Assembly: GCA_033283165.1 (NCBI GenBank)
Contig: JAWMQL010000005.1
Location: 1-64,000 of the forward strand
DNA from: JAWMQL01 sp033283165
GTDB lineage: Bacteria; Pseudomonadota; Gammaproteobacteria; Pseudomonadales; Halieaceae
Length of the DNA: 64,000 nt
Reading direction: 5' to 3'
The first letter of the stretch is position 1. Every line of letters begins with the position of its first letter. Below, piece after piece: positions 1 through 9,172 of the stretch. The notes under the pieces are model-generated. The model saw only the letters and a program-made list of their open reading frames with translations. It had not been told where the DNA came from and made no database searches. The translations under genes and the position numbers were made by a program.

Positions 1-740
1 GAACGCCAATGGATACTTTGCTTGACGGGAAACAACTCTGGAAGGAAAAGTTCGTGAACTGAACCTGACCTGACAGAAAACGCCGACATCGGACCGGTAA
101 CTGTCAGATCAAGTCTGAACTACTACAAATGAGTTGATCGTTGCTGACTCCAGAATGCTCTACTCCTCTCAAACCGCATGAAAGGCGTGATCCCCCTGCT
201 ATTCCACCTGCTCGCCACCCTAGCTGTTTGAGCTACCGGTGGCTGCTTGAAGAGCGAGTTCGCGAGAGACGGTTTGATCACCATCCCCCCTACTCCCTGT
301 GCCTGGCGAATTCTTAATTTATCAATAGTATCAAAGGCTTGTTTGTTGCCACCCAGGCGAAGCTTGACCAGGCTCGGTGACATGATAGATGCCATTATCC
401 TAGTGAGGCAACCTGCGGCAACGAATGGCCAGACAGAATCAACTCTGATAACGATCCACGATTTCAGTAGCATCGATGTCATTCAAGCCGGGGCGGAACC
501 GCTCCGGCCAACAACGTGGCTACAAACGTCTTCGACATCAAAGAGTATCGGTGGAACAAGCACTGTCGCGGTCTTTTTGAGCTGCCGGTAGCTGCCTGAA
601 ATGCCATTTCGCCATGGACAGGAGGCCGCATAACATAAATCAAAGCTTTTTAGCGATCCTTTTTACCGAAAGCAGGCAGTTGGGCAGAATGCACCAGACA
701 CAGGTTAGTGCTTAGGGCAAAGTATTTCACCATGCGAACG
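1..740. other. Gene-poor intergenic stretch
   Basis: No reading frame here has a convincing start, ribosome binding site or recognisable protein motif. Two frames of about 115-120 codons overlap on opposite strands near 123-591, and neither encodes anything family-like. Short degenerate motifs occur, such as an inverted TCTGCTTTCGG-type motif at about 665-679, which resembles elements elsewhere in the window. I read this as non-coding or decayed DNA at the edge of the window. Confidence 0.5.
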
Positions 741-1649
741 TCACAGGTACTGCGCCGGGAAATAATGTGGTACGTCCTGTTTGATCTGTTCAGCAGTCTC
801 GGCCAGTTCCGCCATCGTACTTCTTAGCTCTTCATCGGTTTCTCCGATGATGAACCCTCCGAGCCCTAGCAGCTTACGGAACGGTCTGTTCACGGGTTCG
901 CCCGCGGCATTGATGAAGCGGGTAACGCGGTCGGGGTCCAGGTTGTTGGTGACCAGGGCTGCATCCTCGTCGCCGAGTATCATCATTTGTTCGGCGTCGA
1001 CTGTCGTGTCATCAACGCCCAGTTTTCCTTCCATGACAAACAGTATGCCGCGCATCGTGGGGGGTATCGAGAAGTCCATCCTGCCGCCCTGATCGAGCTG
1101 CACGTAGGCATAGATGATCTTGCGATGTGTGAATGGTTGAACGGCGCTTACGCCACAGAAATCGCCGGTCAACACACGCACGCTACCGTGCTCCAATGTG
1201 ACGACGGGAACGTCCTCCGGCTGCACGACCACCGTCCTGACATCCTCTTCATCGGTGGCGTTCCAAACCAGCTGCAAAAATTCCACCTCCATAGCCGCCG
1301 CCACCGTATCGGGTGACGGAAATTCATGGTGGAAGGCGGGGCTGCCCGCATGCACGAAATATAGCCCCCCACTCCGTAGGTGTTGGTCGCTATCGCCCTC
1401 CAGGCTATCCCAGGCCATCCAGGTTCCGCCGACCGGCAGAAAGCTCATAGCAGTTAGCCCGACATGGGGATGCGGGCGAAAGGGTGCCTCGGCACTGGTG
1501 TTGATTTTGACGAAGTCAAACAACACGATGGGGTCGACATCGGCAACCTCGTGGCTGGTACCATTACCATCTATATCGGTTGTGCCGATCAATCGCAGGG
1601 CGTGGTTGCCCATCTTTGTCGCATTGATGGTCTGGTGAGCGCTTGCCAC
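741..1649 (-). CDS. Pirin family protein
   Basis: Cupin-superfamily pirin of 302 residues, the usual pirin length. Pirins are bicupin metalloproteins, some with quercetinase activity and others acting as redox-sensing partners; the role here is not evident. The N-terminal cupin shows the family's HPHxGLTxMSF metal-binding stretch (about residues 58-68) and a later HAGSPAFHHE segment. A C-terminal cupin half follows. The GTG start is preferred because AGAGG lies about seven bases upstream; an internal ATG 12 codons later is the alternative. It lies downstream of the FAD oxidoreductase on the same strand with a gap of about 120 bases, so the two could be cotranscribed. Family assignment is firm; substrate unknown. 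Confidence 0.85.
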   Translation of the reverse strand: MASAHQTINATKMGNHALRLIGTTDIDGNGTSHEVADVDPIVLFDFVKINTSAEAPFRPHPHVGLTAMSFLPVGGTWMAWDSLEGDSDQHLRSGGLYFVHAGSPAFHHEFPSPDTVAAAMEVEFLQLVWNATDEEDVRTVVVQPEDVPVVTLEHGSVRVLTGDFCGVSAVQPFTHRKIIYAYVQLDQGGRMDFSIPPTMRGILFVMEGKLGVDDTTVDAEQMMILGDEDAALVTNNLDPDRVTRFINAAGEPVNRPFRKLLGLGGFIIGETDEELRSTMAELAETAEQIKQDVPHYFPAQYL

Positions 1650-1773
1650 GGGAAGCCTCTTGGTTCCGTTCGAAAGCGCTCTGGCGAACGGCTTGGATTC
1701 GCTGAAAATGCTCGTTCACCAACGAAACTCCGATATCTGCTTTCGGCGGTAAACCAGACACGCGAAAACAGCT

Positions 1774-3327
1774 TTATCCCCTGAATACGGAGAACACCTT
1801 CGGATCGACGCTGGCGGCCGAGAGAAGGCCGCCCCAAAGCGCCCCGGGAATGCCTGGGCTCACCACGTCCTGGCCTGCCAGGAAAAGTCCTTTGATTGGC
1901 GTTTTGGCGCGCAACGCGTCGCACATGACGCGTTCCGGGGTGACGTCGAGCCCATAGAACGCACCCTTGCGATGCCCTGTGAAGGTGACGGTGGATAGCG
2001 GCGTGGCCAATTCGTGATACGCCATAAGTTTGGCGAGTTCCGGAAAGTAGCGCCTGAATTGTGCCAACAGCGTGTCTTCGACCCGGCGCTTGAAATCGAC
2101 ATAGTCGTCCCCGCGCGCTCCGGCGGGCTGGTCCGCCCATTGATTGACGGAGGCCCAGTCGGTCCAGACCAGGAACTGCCCCGTGTGCTTCTGCTGCGGG
2201 CATGGCTCCTGTTTCGGATTCTTGAGCGAGCCAAAAGAGGCAACCATGCAGGGCGGCACGCCGTCAGGCGCTGTCGTCCAGACGACATCGGTCTCTCCGG
2301 TCGGGAAAATCCAATGGTTCGCCTTCGTGGCACCGGCGGCCTCGATGTCGCCCTCGAATCCGAGGAACAGAGTAAAATGCGCGATACTGGAGGGCAACGC
2401 GCGAATTTTTTCCATCCAGTCTTGGTGCCCGCAATCCTCGGGCAAAAGAGTGTCGATTGTTTCCCGCGCGCCGATATCCGAGATCACGACATTCGCCCGA
2501 ATCTCCTTGCCGTCGTCGGTCCGGACGCCCACAACAGCGCCGCCCTCGAGAAGAAGCTTTTCGACTCGGACGTCTGCGCGGGTTTCGCCGCCGTGTTTGG
2601 CGATGGTCGGGATGATGTGCTCGGCAAAAGCGGCGCTTCCGCCCACCGGGTACCAGGACCCGCTCACCAGGTATGATGCGGAAATCAGGGCATGCATAGC
2701 GAAGCTCGCCTTGCCTGGGCGTCCGCCGTGGTCGCCCCATTGCGCCGCCATCACGGCGGCAAGTTCGGGATCGTCGGTAAGATCGTCGATGACCTCTTTA
2801 GTCGTGCGGCCACACCATTTCGCAATTTCGCGCCGGTTCCACCAATGGAGCATGTCGCCCGCGATCTTCGGCATCGCTCGGGTCGGAGCGACCTTGAACA
2901 TCGCCTCCCGACCGTCGCGCAGCGCCTGAGTCCATGCCTCGATCGCCTCGACCTGATCGGGAAAGCGGTCTTTCAGGTCTCTTTCCTGTGCCTCGTAGGG
3001 ACGTGAGAGTGACAGTGGCTCTGACGATCCGATGTGAATGACGTCATAGATCGATCCCAATGACACGAAATCCATGGGCGTATCGGAGAGCCAGTCGAGA
3101 AGCGCGCGCTCGCGGTCTTCCGGTGCCAGGCCGCTCAGGTAATGGATGCCCACGTCCCATGTGAAACCGTCGCGGGAAAAGCTGTGCGTCAGCCCGCCGA
3201 GCGTCTGATGCTGCTCAAGCAACAGTACCCTGTGTCCCACCCGGGACAGCGCCGAGGCAGCCGCCATACCGCCCATTCCGGAGCCGATGACGATGGCGTC
3301 CCAGTGGATATTCTCAGCATCAGCCAT
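1774..3327 (-). CDS. FAD-dependent oxidoreductase, CrtI/retinol saturase-like
   Basis: Flavoprotein of 517 residues. The N-terminal dinucleotide fold is clear (VIGSGMGGMAAASALSRVG, near residues 13-31), followed by the ERxxxLGG-like EQHQTLGGLTHSF segment. A C-terminal flavin motif (GLFLAGQDVVSPGIPGAL) ends the protein. This layout matches the phytoene desaturase, carotenoid isomerase and all-trans-retinol saturase superfamily. No other carotenoid gene is nearby, so the substrate is open; lipids or retinoid-like polyenes are typical of the group. Its start overlaps the stop of the upstream lactonase-like gene by eight bases, which implies translational coupling. Confidence 0.82.
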   Translation of the reverse strand: MADAENIHWDAIVIGSGMGGMAAASALSRVGHRVLLLEQHQTLGGLTHSFSRDGFTWDVGIHYLSGLAPEDRERALLDWLSDTPMDFVSLGSIYDVIHIGSSEPLSLSRPYEAQERDLKDRFPDQVEAIEAWTQALRDGREAMFKVAPTRAMPKIAGDMLHWWNRREIAKWCGRTTKEVIDDLTDDPELAAVMAAQWGDHGGRPGKASFAMHALISASYLVSGSWYPVGGSAAFAEHIIPTIAKHGGETRADVRVEKLLLEGGAVVGVRTDDGKEIRANVVISDIGARETIDTLLPEDCGHQDWMEKIRALPSSIAHFTLFLGFEGDIEAAGATKANHWIFPTGETDVVWTTAPDGVPPCMVASFGSLKNPKQEPCPQQKHTGQFLVWTDWASVNQWADQPAGARGDDYVDFKRRVEDTLLAQFRRYFPELAKLMAYHELATPLSTVTFTGHRKGAFYGLDVTPERVMCDALRAKTPIKGLFLAGQDVVSPGIPGALWGGLLSAASVDPKVFSVFRG

Positions 3328-4237
3328 TTTGGACCGCCTGATCTAAAGTTGCACGCAGTTCAGCAATCGCCTCGTCATCGTGCGATGGAACGATCAGAAT
3401 ATCGCGGAATTCGTTCTTAAGTTGCCGAACTTTGGTATAGGTATTTCGCAATTGCTTTGCATCGCCTGTCCCTGGGACACGATCCTCCATGATCGCTTGC
3501 GCGCTGTAGGCGAGATCACCGATGAGAAGTATTGGTGGCCCGATAGAAGACCGAACAAGCAGTGACAGCGAACCAGGAGTATGCCCAGGTGTTGGCAAGA
3601 GCACTAATGAACCATCTCCCATCACATCATACATGCCGCCAAAAGATGTAAAGAGCGGGTCTTGGGTAGGTTGGAACTCGATAGGCGTCCACTGTGCGCC
3701 GGGGATTTCTATGTGCTCTCGCAGAACCCACTCGCGTTCTGGATGCGGTTCGCCTGGTAGAGTCCACTCCGTCTGACTCACCAGAAGTTCTGCCTGCGTA
3801 ATATCGGAGATTCCTCCAATATGATCGAAATGCAGATGCGAGATGACGGCTTTCCGGACTTGGTGCGAGTCAAATCCATGAGCTTTCAGCTGTTGACCTA
3901 GCTTGTCTTCCGGGCGAACGTCGAAACGAAAAATCCGCTTCAGTAGCAAGCGCCCAATCGCTTGTGAGATATAGGCAGAATCGGTCTCAATGGCTGGGTC
4001 GAGCCCGGTGTCAAACAACACAAGACCATTTTTATGTTCAATTAGAAAGACATTGATCGGAAGTCCGACCCAACTCCAGGACGTGAGCACCCACCAGATT
4101 TGCGGCACACCGCCATTCCGATGCTCTTTGTGTTGAAAGCCGCGACCAGTTGAGAAAGCGTGTATCGCTCGAACGGCATCGCCGTCGAACGTTTGTTGAT
4201 CGGGCCGGAGCTTTTGGATGGCCTCCATTCTGATCAT
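3320..4237 (-). CDS. MBL-fold hydrolase, N-acyl homoserine lactonase-like
   Basis: Metallo-beta-lactamase-fold hydrolase of 305 residues with the two-zinc signature SHLHFDHIGGI and later ligands in TPGHTPGSLSL, GDLAYSA and VPSHDDEA. The length, the N-terminal INVFLIEHKNGLVLFDTG strand pair and the motif spacing resemble AHL lactonases, which open the lactone of quorum signals; other esters or lactones are equally possible. The start at 4237 follows a GGGAG tract closely. A second ATG at 4228 sits about ten bases after that tract and is a real alternative; the frame also opens upstream at 4276. It is the first gene of a two-gene unit with the flavoprotein. Confidence 0.8.
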   Translation of the reverse strand: MIRMEAIQKLRPDQQTFDGDAVRAIHAFSTGRGFQHKEHRNGGVPQIWWVLTSWSWVGLPINVFLIEHKNGLVLFDTGLDPAIETDSAYISQAIGRLLLKRIFRFDVRPEDKLGQQLKAHGFDSHQVRKAVISHLHFDHIGGISDITQAELLVSQTEWTLPGEPHPEREWVLREHIEIPGAQWTPIEFQPTQDPLFTSFGGMYDVMGDGSLVLLPTPGHTPGSLSLLVRSSIGPPILLIGDLAYSAQAIMEDRVPGTGDAKQLRNTYTKVRQLKNEFRDILIVPSHDDEAIAELRATLDQAVQNG

Positions 4238-4379
4238 TCTCCCGGAGGTTAACGAACACCCAAAGTACAGCGCCACGAAGTGGATGGAAAAAATACTTTT
4301 ACTTACGGCGGCGCCGACTTGCTAATCGGTAGAGTAGCATGCCAACGACCGTTCGAAAAATCAGCATAGGCTATTCCCT

Positions 4380-4473
4380 GCATTTTGGACTTGAAGTGGG
4401 CGCTAGGCGGGAAACGGTGGCGTTTGTAAGCGCTCTTGGGTCGAGTTTTTTTGGTTGTAGCGTCGCAGTACTG
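4380..4473 (-). mobile_element. Decayed 5' end of a second IS6-like element
   Basis: Read on the minus strand, this segment starts with GTACTGC and about 40 bases later encodes YKRHRFPP. The same order and roughly the same spacing are seen at the start of the neighbouring IS6-like transposase (VYKRHRFPP). The match then stops. I interpret it as the tip of a related element pointing away from the element at 4468-5133, the two sharing the bases around CAGTACTG. The eight-residue match in register with the repeat makes chance unlikely, but the relic is short. Confidence 0.45.
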
Positions 4474-4483
4474 ACAAATTAAC
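4468..4483 (+). repeat. Left terminal inverted repeat of the IS6-like element
   Basis: GTACTGACAAATTAAC, which matches the inward-reading right end at 12 of 16 positions. It shares its first bases with the neighbouring relic end on the opposite side. Confidence 0.6.
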
Positions 4484-4515
4484 TTCAGCATTCGATTGAA
4501 GTCGGCATCCGGCAA

Positions 4516-5092
4516 TCATGCGACTGCCCTGCCCCACTCACTGCACGCAGCTACCCTGAGGTTTCGGTAATGTTCGGCCCCGACCAGGTGCCTGCCCAAG
4601 TTGAATAGATTACTGACAGCCGCATGGGCAGCGACGAATCGCTGCACCTGGGTTATCGACTTGAATCGCCGCATCCCTCGCTCTCTGACCCTGGTCGCCT
4701 CGTGAGACTGTTCGGCTCGATTATTGGCATACCGCTCAGTGAAATGTATTGCCTCTGGGATGACTTTTCGGTGGGCGACCGGATAACTGCGTAGTTTATC
4801 TGTAACGATCGTCCTGGGCTCGCCACAGGTAAAGCTGCTTGCCTTTTATCCTGAAGAGGACTTCATCGATGTAGAAGGTATCGCCATAGCCTCGGTGTCT
4901 TCTCTTCAAGCGGCGGGATTAAACCGCACCGAATTTGATGCACCAGAGACGAATCGCCTCGCGGCTTACGGTGATGCCGCGTTCCGCGAGGAGGTCCTCG
5001 ATATCGCGGTGACTGAGGTTGAATCGATAGTAGAGCCAGACGGCGTAGGAAATGATGTCCGGTGGAAATCGGTGTCTCTTGTAGACACTCAT
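4516..5092 (-). pseudogene. IS6-family DDE transposase, broken
   Basis: Read with frame changes, the product has the IS6 order. It starts MSVYKRHRFPPDIISYAVWL and continues with a helix-turn-helix (RDIEDLLAERGITVSREAIR), a first aspartate segment (FYIDEVLFRIKGKQ), a second (TIVTDKLRSY) and a C-terminal NNRAEQSHEATRVRERGMRRFKS segment. Two lesions are visible. An in-frame TAA follows the CIKFGAV segment. An internal deletion joins LYLWRA directly to EPRTIVTDKLR, removing roughly 45 residues between the first two catalytic aspartates and shifting the frame. The protein cannot be functional; the copy is a non-autonomous relic. Confidence 0.8.
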
Positions 5093-5117
5093 GAGCCGAT
5101 TCTACCAATTTGTGCGA

Positions 5118-5133
5118 CTTAACCTGGCAGTAC
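5118..5133 (-). repeat. Right terminal inverted repeat of the IS6-like element
   Basis: On the minus strand reads GTACTGCCAGGTTAAG, about 26 bases upstream of the transposase ATG. Partner of the repeat at 4468-4483. Confidence 0.6.
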
Positions 5134-5188
5134 CCTCCTGGATAATAGGGCCCGTTTATCTGCTTGATGCCTAGTCTGGGCGGCCTTG

Positions 5189-6259
5189 TTAAGGCTTCAG
5201 CGGTTCGGTCTGGCTGGAACCGTAGTATCGGCGTTGCAGCCAGAAGGCGACATTCACCAGGGCAATCAGCGCCGGAACTTCAACAAGCGGGCCTATTACC
5301 GCCGTGAAGGCCACGCCTGAATTGATACCGAAGACGGCGACCGCAACGGCAATTGCCAGTTCGAAGTTGTTACCGGCTGCGGTGAAAGCTACCGTCGCAG
5401 TTTTGCTGTAGTCAGCACCGGCTTTGACCGCCATGAAGAAACTGACGAGGAACATTACGACGAAATAGATGAGCAGAGGGATGGCGATACGAACTACGTC
5501 CATCGGGATGGAAACGATAAGCTCGCCTTTGAGACTGAACATTACGACGATGGTAAACAGCAGTGCGGTCAGGGTGATCGGGCTGATCCTGGGGATGAAC
5601 TTATGTTCGTACCAGTCGCGGCCGTACTTTCTGACGAGGATGAAGCGAGTAAGCATTCCGGAGACAAAGGGAATCCCCAGATAGATTGCCACGCTTTCGG
5701 CGATTTGTCCGATTGAGACCTCGACAACGGCCCCTTCCAGCCCAAAAAAGGGCGGGAGCACCGTGACGAATAGCCAGGCGTACACCGAATAAAACAAGAC
5801 CTGAAAGACTGAATTGAAGGCCACCAGACCAGCGCAGTACTCGGTATTTCCTTTCGCCAGTTCATTCCAAACAATGACCATGGCGATACAACGCGCCAGC
5901 CCGATCATGATGAGGCCGACCATGTATTCCGGATAGTTGCCGAGAAATACGACGGCCAGCACGAACATTAGAATTGGCCCAATTACCCAGTTCTGAATGA
6001 GTGAAATGCCAAGAATCTTCTTGTTGGCAAACACTTCCCCGAGCTCTTCATAACGGACTTTTGCCAGTGGCGGATACATCATTAGTATCAGGCCGATCGC
6101 TATCGGGATATTGGTGGTTCCTACTGAGAAGGCATTGACCACATCCTTGATGTCCGGATAAAGCCAACCGCCAAGTACTCCACCGGCCATGGCGAGAAAT
6201 ATCCAGAGAGTCAGATATCTGTCAAGAAATGAAAGTCTCTTTGTTAAGCCCTGTTCCAT
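5189..6259 (-). CDS. acr3: Arsenite efflux transporter, ACR3 family
   Basis: Inner-membrane carrier of 356 residues with about ten hydrophobic segments. It extrudes arsenite, and in some members antimonite, using the proton motive force. The conserved cysteine lies in the fourth helix within IGLARCIAMVIVWNELAKGN (near residue 129), and the second signature FTAAGNNFELAIAVAVAVFG is near residue 300. Both are diagnostic for Acr3 rather than ArsB. GGAGG is placed correctly before the ATG. No arsR, arsC or arsH is adjacent, which is unusual because acr3 normally sits in an ars operon. The decayed insertion element directly downstream may mark the loss of the rest. Confidence 0.93.
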   Translation of the reverse strand: MEQGLTKRLSFLDRYLTLWIFLAMAGGVLGGWLYPDIKDVVNAFSVGTTNIPIAIGLILMMYPPLAKVRYEELGEVFANKKILGISLIQNWVIGPILMFVLAVVFLGNYPEYMVGLIMIGLARCIAMVIVWNELAKGNTEYCAGLVAFNSVFQVLFYSVYAWLFVTVLPPFFGLEGAVVEVSIGQIAESVAIYLGIPFVSGMLTRFILVRKYGRDWYEHKFIPRISPITLTALLFTIVVMFSLKGELIVSIPMDVVRIAIPLLIYFVVMFLVSFFMAVKAGADYSKTATVAFTAAGNNFELAIAVAVAVFGINSGVAFTAVIGPLVEVPALIALVNVAFWLQRRYYGSSQTEPLKP

Positions 6260-6481
6260 AATGCGCCTCCGTAATTATTCCCTTATTTCTTTGAGGAGGT
6301 AGGATCCGACTTGTTGACATATCTCGTCTTTCACCCAGCGGTAGGTATTTATAACCTGTGCAAGGCAAATTGCCAATTCACTCCTTGAATTAAAAAGTTA
6401 CCCCCCAGAACTGCTGCGTGGTTTCGGCTCGGCCCTGGTTCGGAGTTCGGTTTTGAAAGCCCTTTACCAATCTTCGGGGTA

Positions 6482-8431
6482 CTATTGTTTGCTCAAAGTC
6501 AGCTTAGCGGTATAACTTCCGCTAGCGATTCCATTGTAGTTCACCTGCAAAGTGGCGGACAAAGAGGCTCCATCGACAGAGCCGCTGACGGTAGTAAACC
6601 CATTGTTTTCTGGATTATTGTACGTTCCGGAAAATCGCGCTCCAACCAGGACGTCATCTTCATACAACTGCTCGATATCAAATGACGTACTATAAGAAAG
6701 TGTTCCTCCCTCGAATACTGGACACTGTTGATCGTTGTCAGGAGCATGGAAGATGTCTGATGCAGCTCTGATTAAGTTCCATGTACCCGATGTTTCGTTC
6801 AATGAGATTGTAAGCTCTCCGGTTTCGTCATTTATCTGGTAGGAACAGAAAATCGGGGTATCGGGATCGGGACTAATATTGACACCGAAACTCCAGGAAA
6901 TTGGGGCATGTGAGCCGACATAGGTGCCGACATAGTCGGGTTCGCCGAAGAGTTCCTCAGCCGCCACCACTTCGTCAGGAGTGGGCTCCTCTGGAATGGC
7001 CACAAACGGGAAATACCAGCCGATCACGGGGTCGTCCTGAATAATGATTGGGTCGTAGGGTAAGCCATCAAAATTGAATGTTGGCTTATCCGCCGCCACG
7101 CTGCTGATCAGGTCTTTCGGGATCGTCACCTCAACCCCCTTCGCCACCAGTTTTGCCGATAATTTCAGCGAATCCCTGTTCAATGCCTGGTTAGCCCCGA
7201 GACTCGCCAGCCCTTTTTTTGATGGCGTGAACTCGATCTGTAACTGCTTGCCCTTGGCGTACAAGGCAGATTTCCCCCGAGCCGACTGGTCCGATGGCTT
7301 GCTTATCGTCGTGTCAATCACGGTATCCGCACCCAGAGCTGTCACGCTCACTGACTTACTGTCCCCATCCTCGGTTACCTGCGCCACCTGCTCCGCATCA
7401 CCCACCACGGTACTGGCCTGATCCACCACGTCAGCTGCTGCCAGGATATCAAAGGCCTTACGGTACAGCGTGGTTCTGTCCGGTATCCGCTGGCCCTTGC
7501 GACCCTGTCGCGTTAGGGCATCCACCGTCGTGTCGCTGAACTGGCTCACGTTACCCAACGCCACCGGGTCGTACCCCAGCAGATCACGGTAATCCCTGTC
7601 ACCGCTGCCATCCACATCTTTGGCCGTCACCGCCGCGATTTTGCCGACCCGTTCGAGCACCTTGGATGGGTCCTTGGTTCCCGCCAGCAGGTAGGCAATG
7701 TCCGTGAGTAAATTGACCTTGTTGCCCCCCGCGCGCCAGTCAGATGCCCTGGCCACGGCAAAGAGACTGCCAAAGTTTGGGGTGGGCTTTTTGTCCAGCA
7801 CTCCGTCGCCATCGATATCCAGGTCCTCACCGCCACTGGCCACGACCACCACCAACTCGTCGTCCGGTATATCGTCCAGGCTGAGGCTGAATGTCCCGGC
7901 CGCATCGAGGTCCTGTCGTGCTTTCAGGCTCCTGCGCTCCTCCACCGGCTTCTCCAGGTCGTCGAAAGTAAACGCCTTGACGGTGGCCCCGGCCACGGGA
8001 CCACGGGTTACCTTATTCTTGCCGATCCTTTTGAATTCCGGTTCGAGGAAAAACTCGTCATTCGACGCCAGGATTGTCATAAGGAGTGGGAAGTTTTCGA
8101 AGTCAGCGGTGGTCAGGGCGCAGTCCAGGTACTTGCCACCACACAGGCCCTTGTCCCTCTTCACCCAGCCCGTGAAAGCATAACCAGAGGCCGGGACTGC
8201 CATGAACACATCGTTGAAGTCGGTATCGCTGATCTCCAGAGTACAGGTCTGGCCGCTTGCGCAGCTATAGGTTCCCGAGGCTGACTGGACCGAGCCGTTT
8301 ACCGGCACTTCGATGGTCAGTTTGCAGGCCGACAGGGCTACCACTGAGAACAGCAGCAAACAGCGTCTTAAAACGGGGAAATTTGCGGGGATAAAAGACA
8401 AAATGCTGGCGAGGAACCGAATCCTTGGCAT
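6482..8431 (-). CDS. Large secreted lipoprotein with N-terminal bacterial repeat-like domain
   Basis: About 649 residues from the preferred ATG at 8431; the frame runs open to 8545. It has a signal peptide ending in the lipobox LSAC, so it should be lipidated and exported. The mature start (CKLTIEVPVNGSVQSASG, paired cysteines, then GYAFTGW) resembles the Divergent/InlB-like repeat domain of bacterial surface proteins. Two acidic DxDGxGxxD motifs (DIDGDGVLD, DVDGSGDRD) suggest calcium binding. The C-terminal third is beta-rich and unfamiliar. The YD-repeat lipoprotein at 42.3 kb starts with a comparable lipobox plus Cys/GW-type domain. Exact function unknown. Confidence 0.7.
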   Translation of the reverse strand: MPRIRFLASILSFIPANFPVLRRCLLLFSVVALSACKLTIEVPVNGSVQSASGTYSCASGQTCTLEISDTDFNDVFMAVPASGYAFTGWVKRDKGLCGGKYLDCALTTADFENFPLLMTILASNDEFFLEPEFKRIGKNKVTRGPVAGATVKAFTFDDLEKPVEERRSLKARQDLDAAGTFSLSLDDIPDDELVVVVASGGEDLDIDGDGVLDKKPTPNFGSLFAVARASDWRAGGNKVNLLTDIAYLLAGTKDPSKVLERVGKIAAVTAKDVDGSGDRDYRDLLGYDPVALGNVSQFSDTTVDALTRQGRKGQRIPDRTTLYRKAFDILAAADVVDQASTVVGDAEQVAQVTEDGDSKSVSVTALGADTVIDTTISKPSDQSARGKSALYAKGKQLQIEFTPSKKGLASLGANQALNRDSLKLSAKLVAKGVEVTIPKDLISSVAADKPTFNFDGLPYDPIIIQDDPVIGWYFPFVAIPEEPTPDEVVAAEELFGEPDYVGTYVGSHAPISWSFGVNISPDPDTPIFCSYQINDETGELTISLNETSGTWNLIRAASDIFHAPDNDQQCPVFEGGTLSYSTSFDIEQLYEDDVLVGARFSGTYNNPENNGFTTVSGSVDGASLSATLQVNYNGIASGSYTAKLTLSKQ

Positions 8432-8653
8432 ATTGGGGAGTCCCTTCAGGAAGAATAAAAACTTCCCCCGATTCTGCGACATGGAAACCAGGTTTTCAAG
8501 AGTACTGTGCCGCCCTGTGGTGAAGTGCACCGGCAGCTGTAACATCTTATATTAATAGGCCATGGTGAATCGGTCGTCCGACCCCGTGGCCGTGTCCGTG
8601 CCCCAGTTAATTCGAGATCTGCCAATTATTGTGCCCATAAAAATTTTCAGGAG

Positions 8654-8731
8654 TGTCTGCTTTGCGCTAAAGGAGTAGTTTGGGGGAGTTGATTCACTGT
8701 CGACTGAAACGTTCCCGTTCGCCTAGATTCG
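8654..8731 (+). repeat. Degenerate dispersed repeat, copy A
   Basis: Begins TGTCTGCTTT. After about 27 unmatched bases it carries GATTCA, CGACTGAA, GTTCGCCT and TTCG in the same order and nearly the same spacing as copy B at 10660-10738. Both copies lie upstream of small membrane protein genes. Confidence 0.45.
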
Positions 8732-8782
8732 GGCGTTGGTCTATGCTTTTTTGTAATCCCAACAGTGAGGCAAGTTTCTACC

Positions 8783-9172
8783 ATGATCGATTATGAAATG
8801 ATCGCTGCGAGGGAGGCCATAGCCCAGACCGGTGTGTCACTCCTCGACGTTCAGGCCAGTTATGTGGCCATTTATTTGACTATGATATTTGCCTATCTGT
8901 CGGTGGCCTACTTCGCTGGCAAGGAACTAACCAGATTTCAGCTGGCCGTCGTTACCTTTTTGTTCACAGCTGCGGCAGGACGCCAAGTATTCCTCATAAC
9001 TACTGTAGGAGAGATGGCGCGAGAAAAGACAAAGCAGCTGAGAGAGGTTTACGAATACGCTCCAGAATTTGGAGCGGAAAATTCAATTTTATGGCCAATA
9101 GCTATATGGTCATCAGGCATTATTGCATCCCTACTTTTCATGTGGAGCGTTCGATACTCCAAAGCCAAATGA
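8783..9172 (+). CDS. Small polytopic membrane protein of unknown function
   Basis: 129 residues from the ATG at 8783; a GTG six codons earlier lacks a ribosome binding site. Three hydrophobic stretches are visible: about residues 22-46 (YVAIYLTMIFAYLSVAYF), 52-72, and a C-terminal segment (PIAIWSSGIIASLLFMWSV). A charged loop (GEMAREKTKQLREVYEYAP) lies between the second and third. I do not recognise a named family. It is more AT-rich than its neighbours and stands alone between gene-poor stretches, which fits an accessory gene. Confidence 0.6.
   Translation: MIDYEMIAAREAIAQTGVSLLDVQASYVAIYLTMIFAYLSVAYFAGKELTRFQLAVVTFLFTAAAGRQVFLITTVGEMAREKTKQLREVYEYAPEFGAENSILWPIAIWSSGIIASLLFMWSVRYSKAK

Larger units (their letters stand above)
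4468..5133 (-). mobile_element. IS6-family-like insertion sequence, internally deleted
   Basis: A 666-base element bounded by imperfect inverted repeats: GTACTGACAAATTAAC reading in from the left and GTACTGCCAGGTTAAG reading in from the right, 12 of 16 identical. It contains a single broken transposase gene on the minus strand. I see no matching eight-base target duplication outside the repeats. A related solo end at about 35.3-35.4 kb carries a similar repeat (TGCTGACAAGTTGAC), which supports the boundary. It lies just downstream of acr3. Confidence 0.7.

Noticed and set aside
123..591. Overlapping frames of about 115-120 codons on both strands near the window start
   Set aside because: No ribosome binding site, no family pattern, and mutual overlap on opposite strands.
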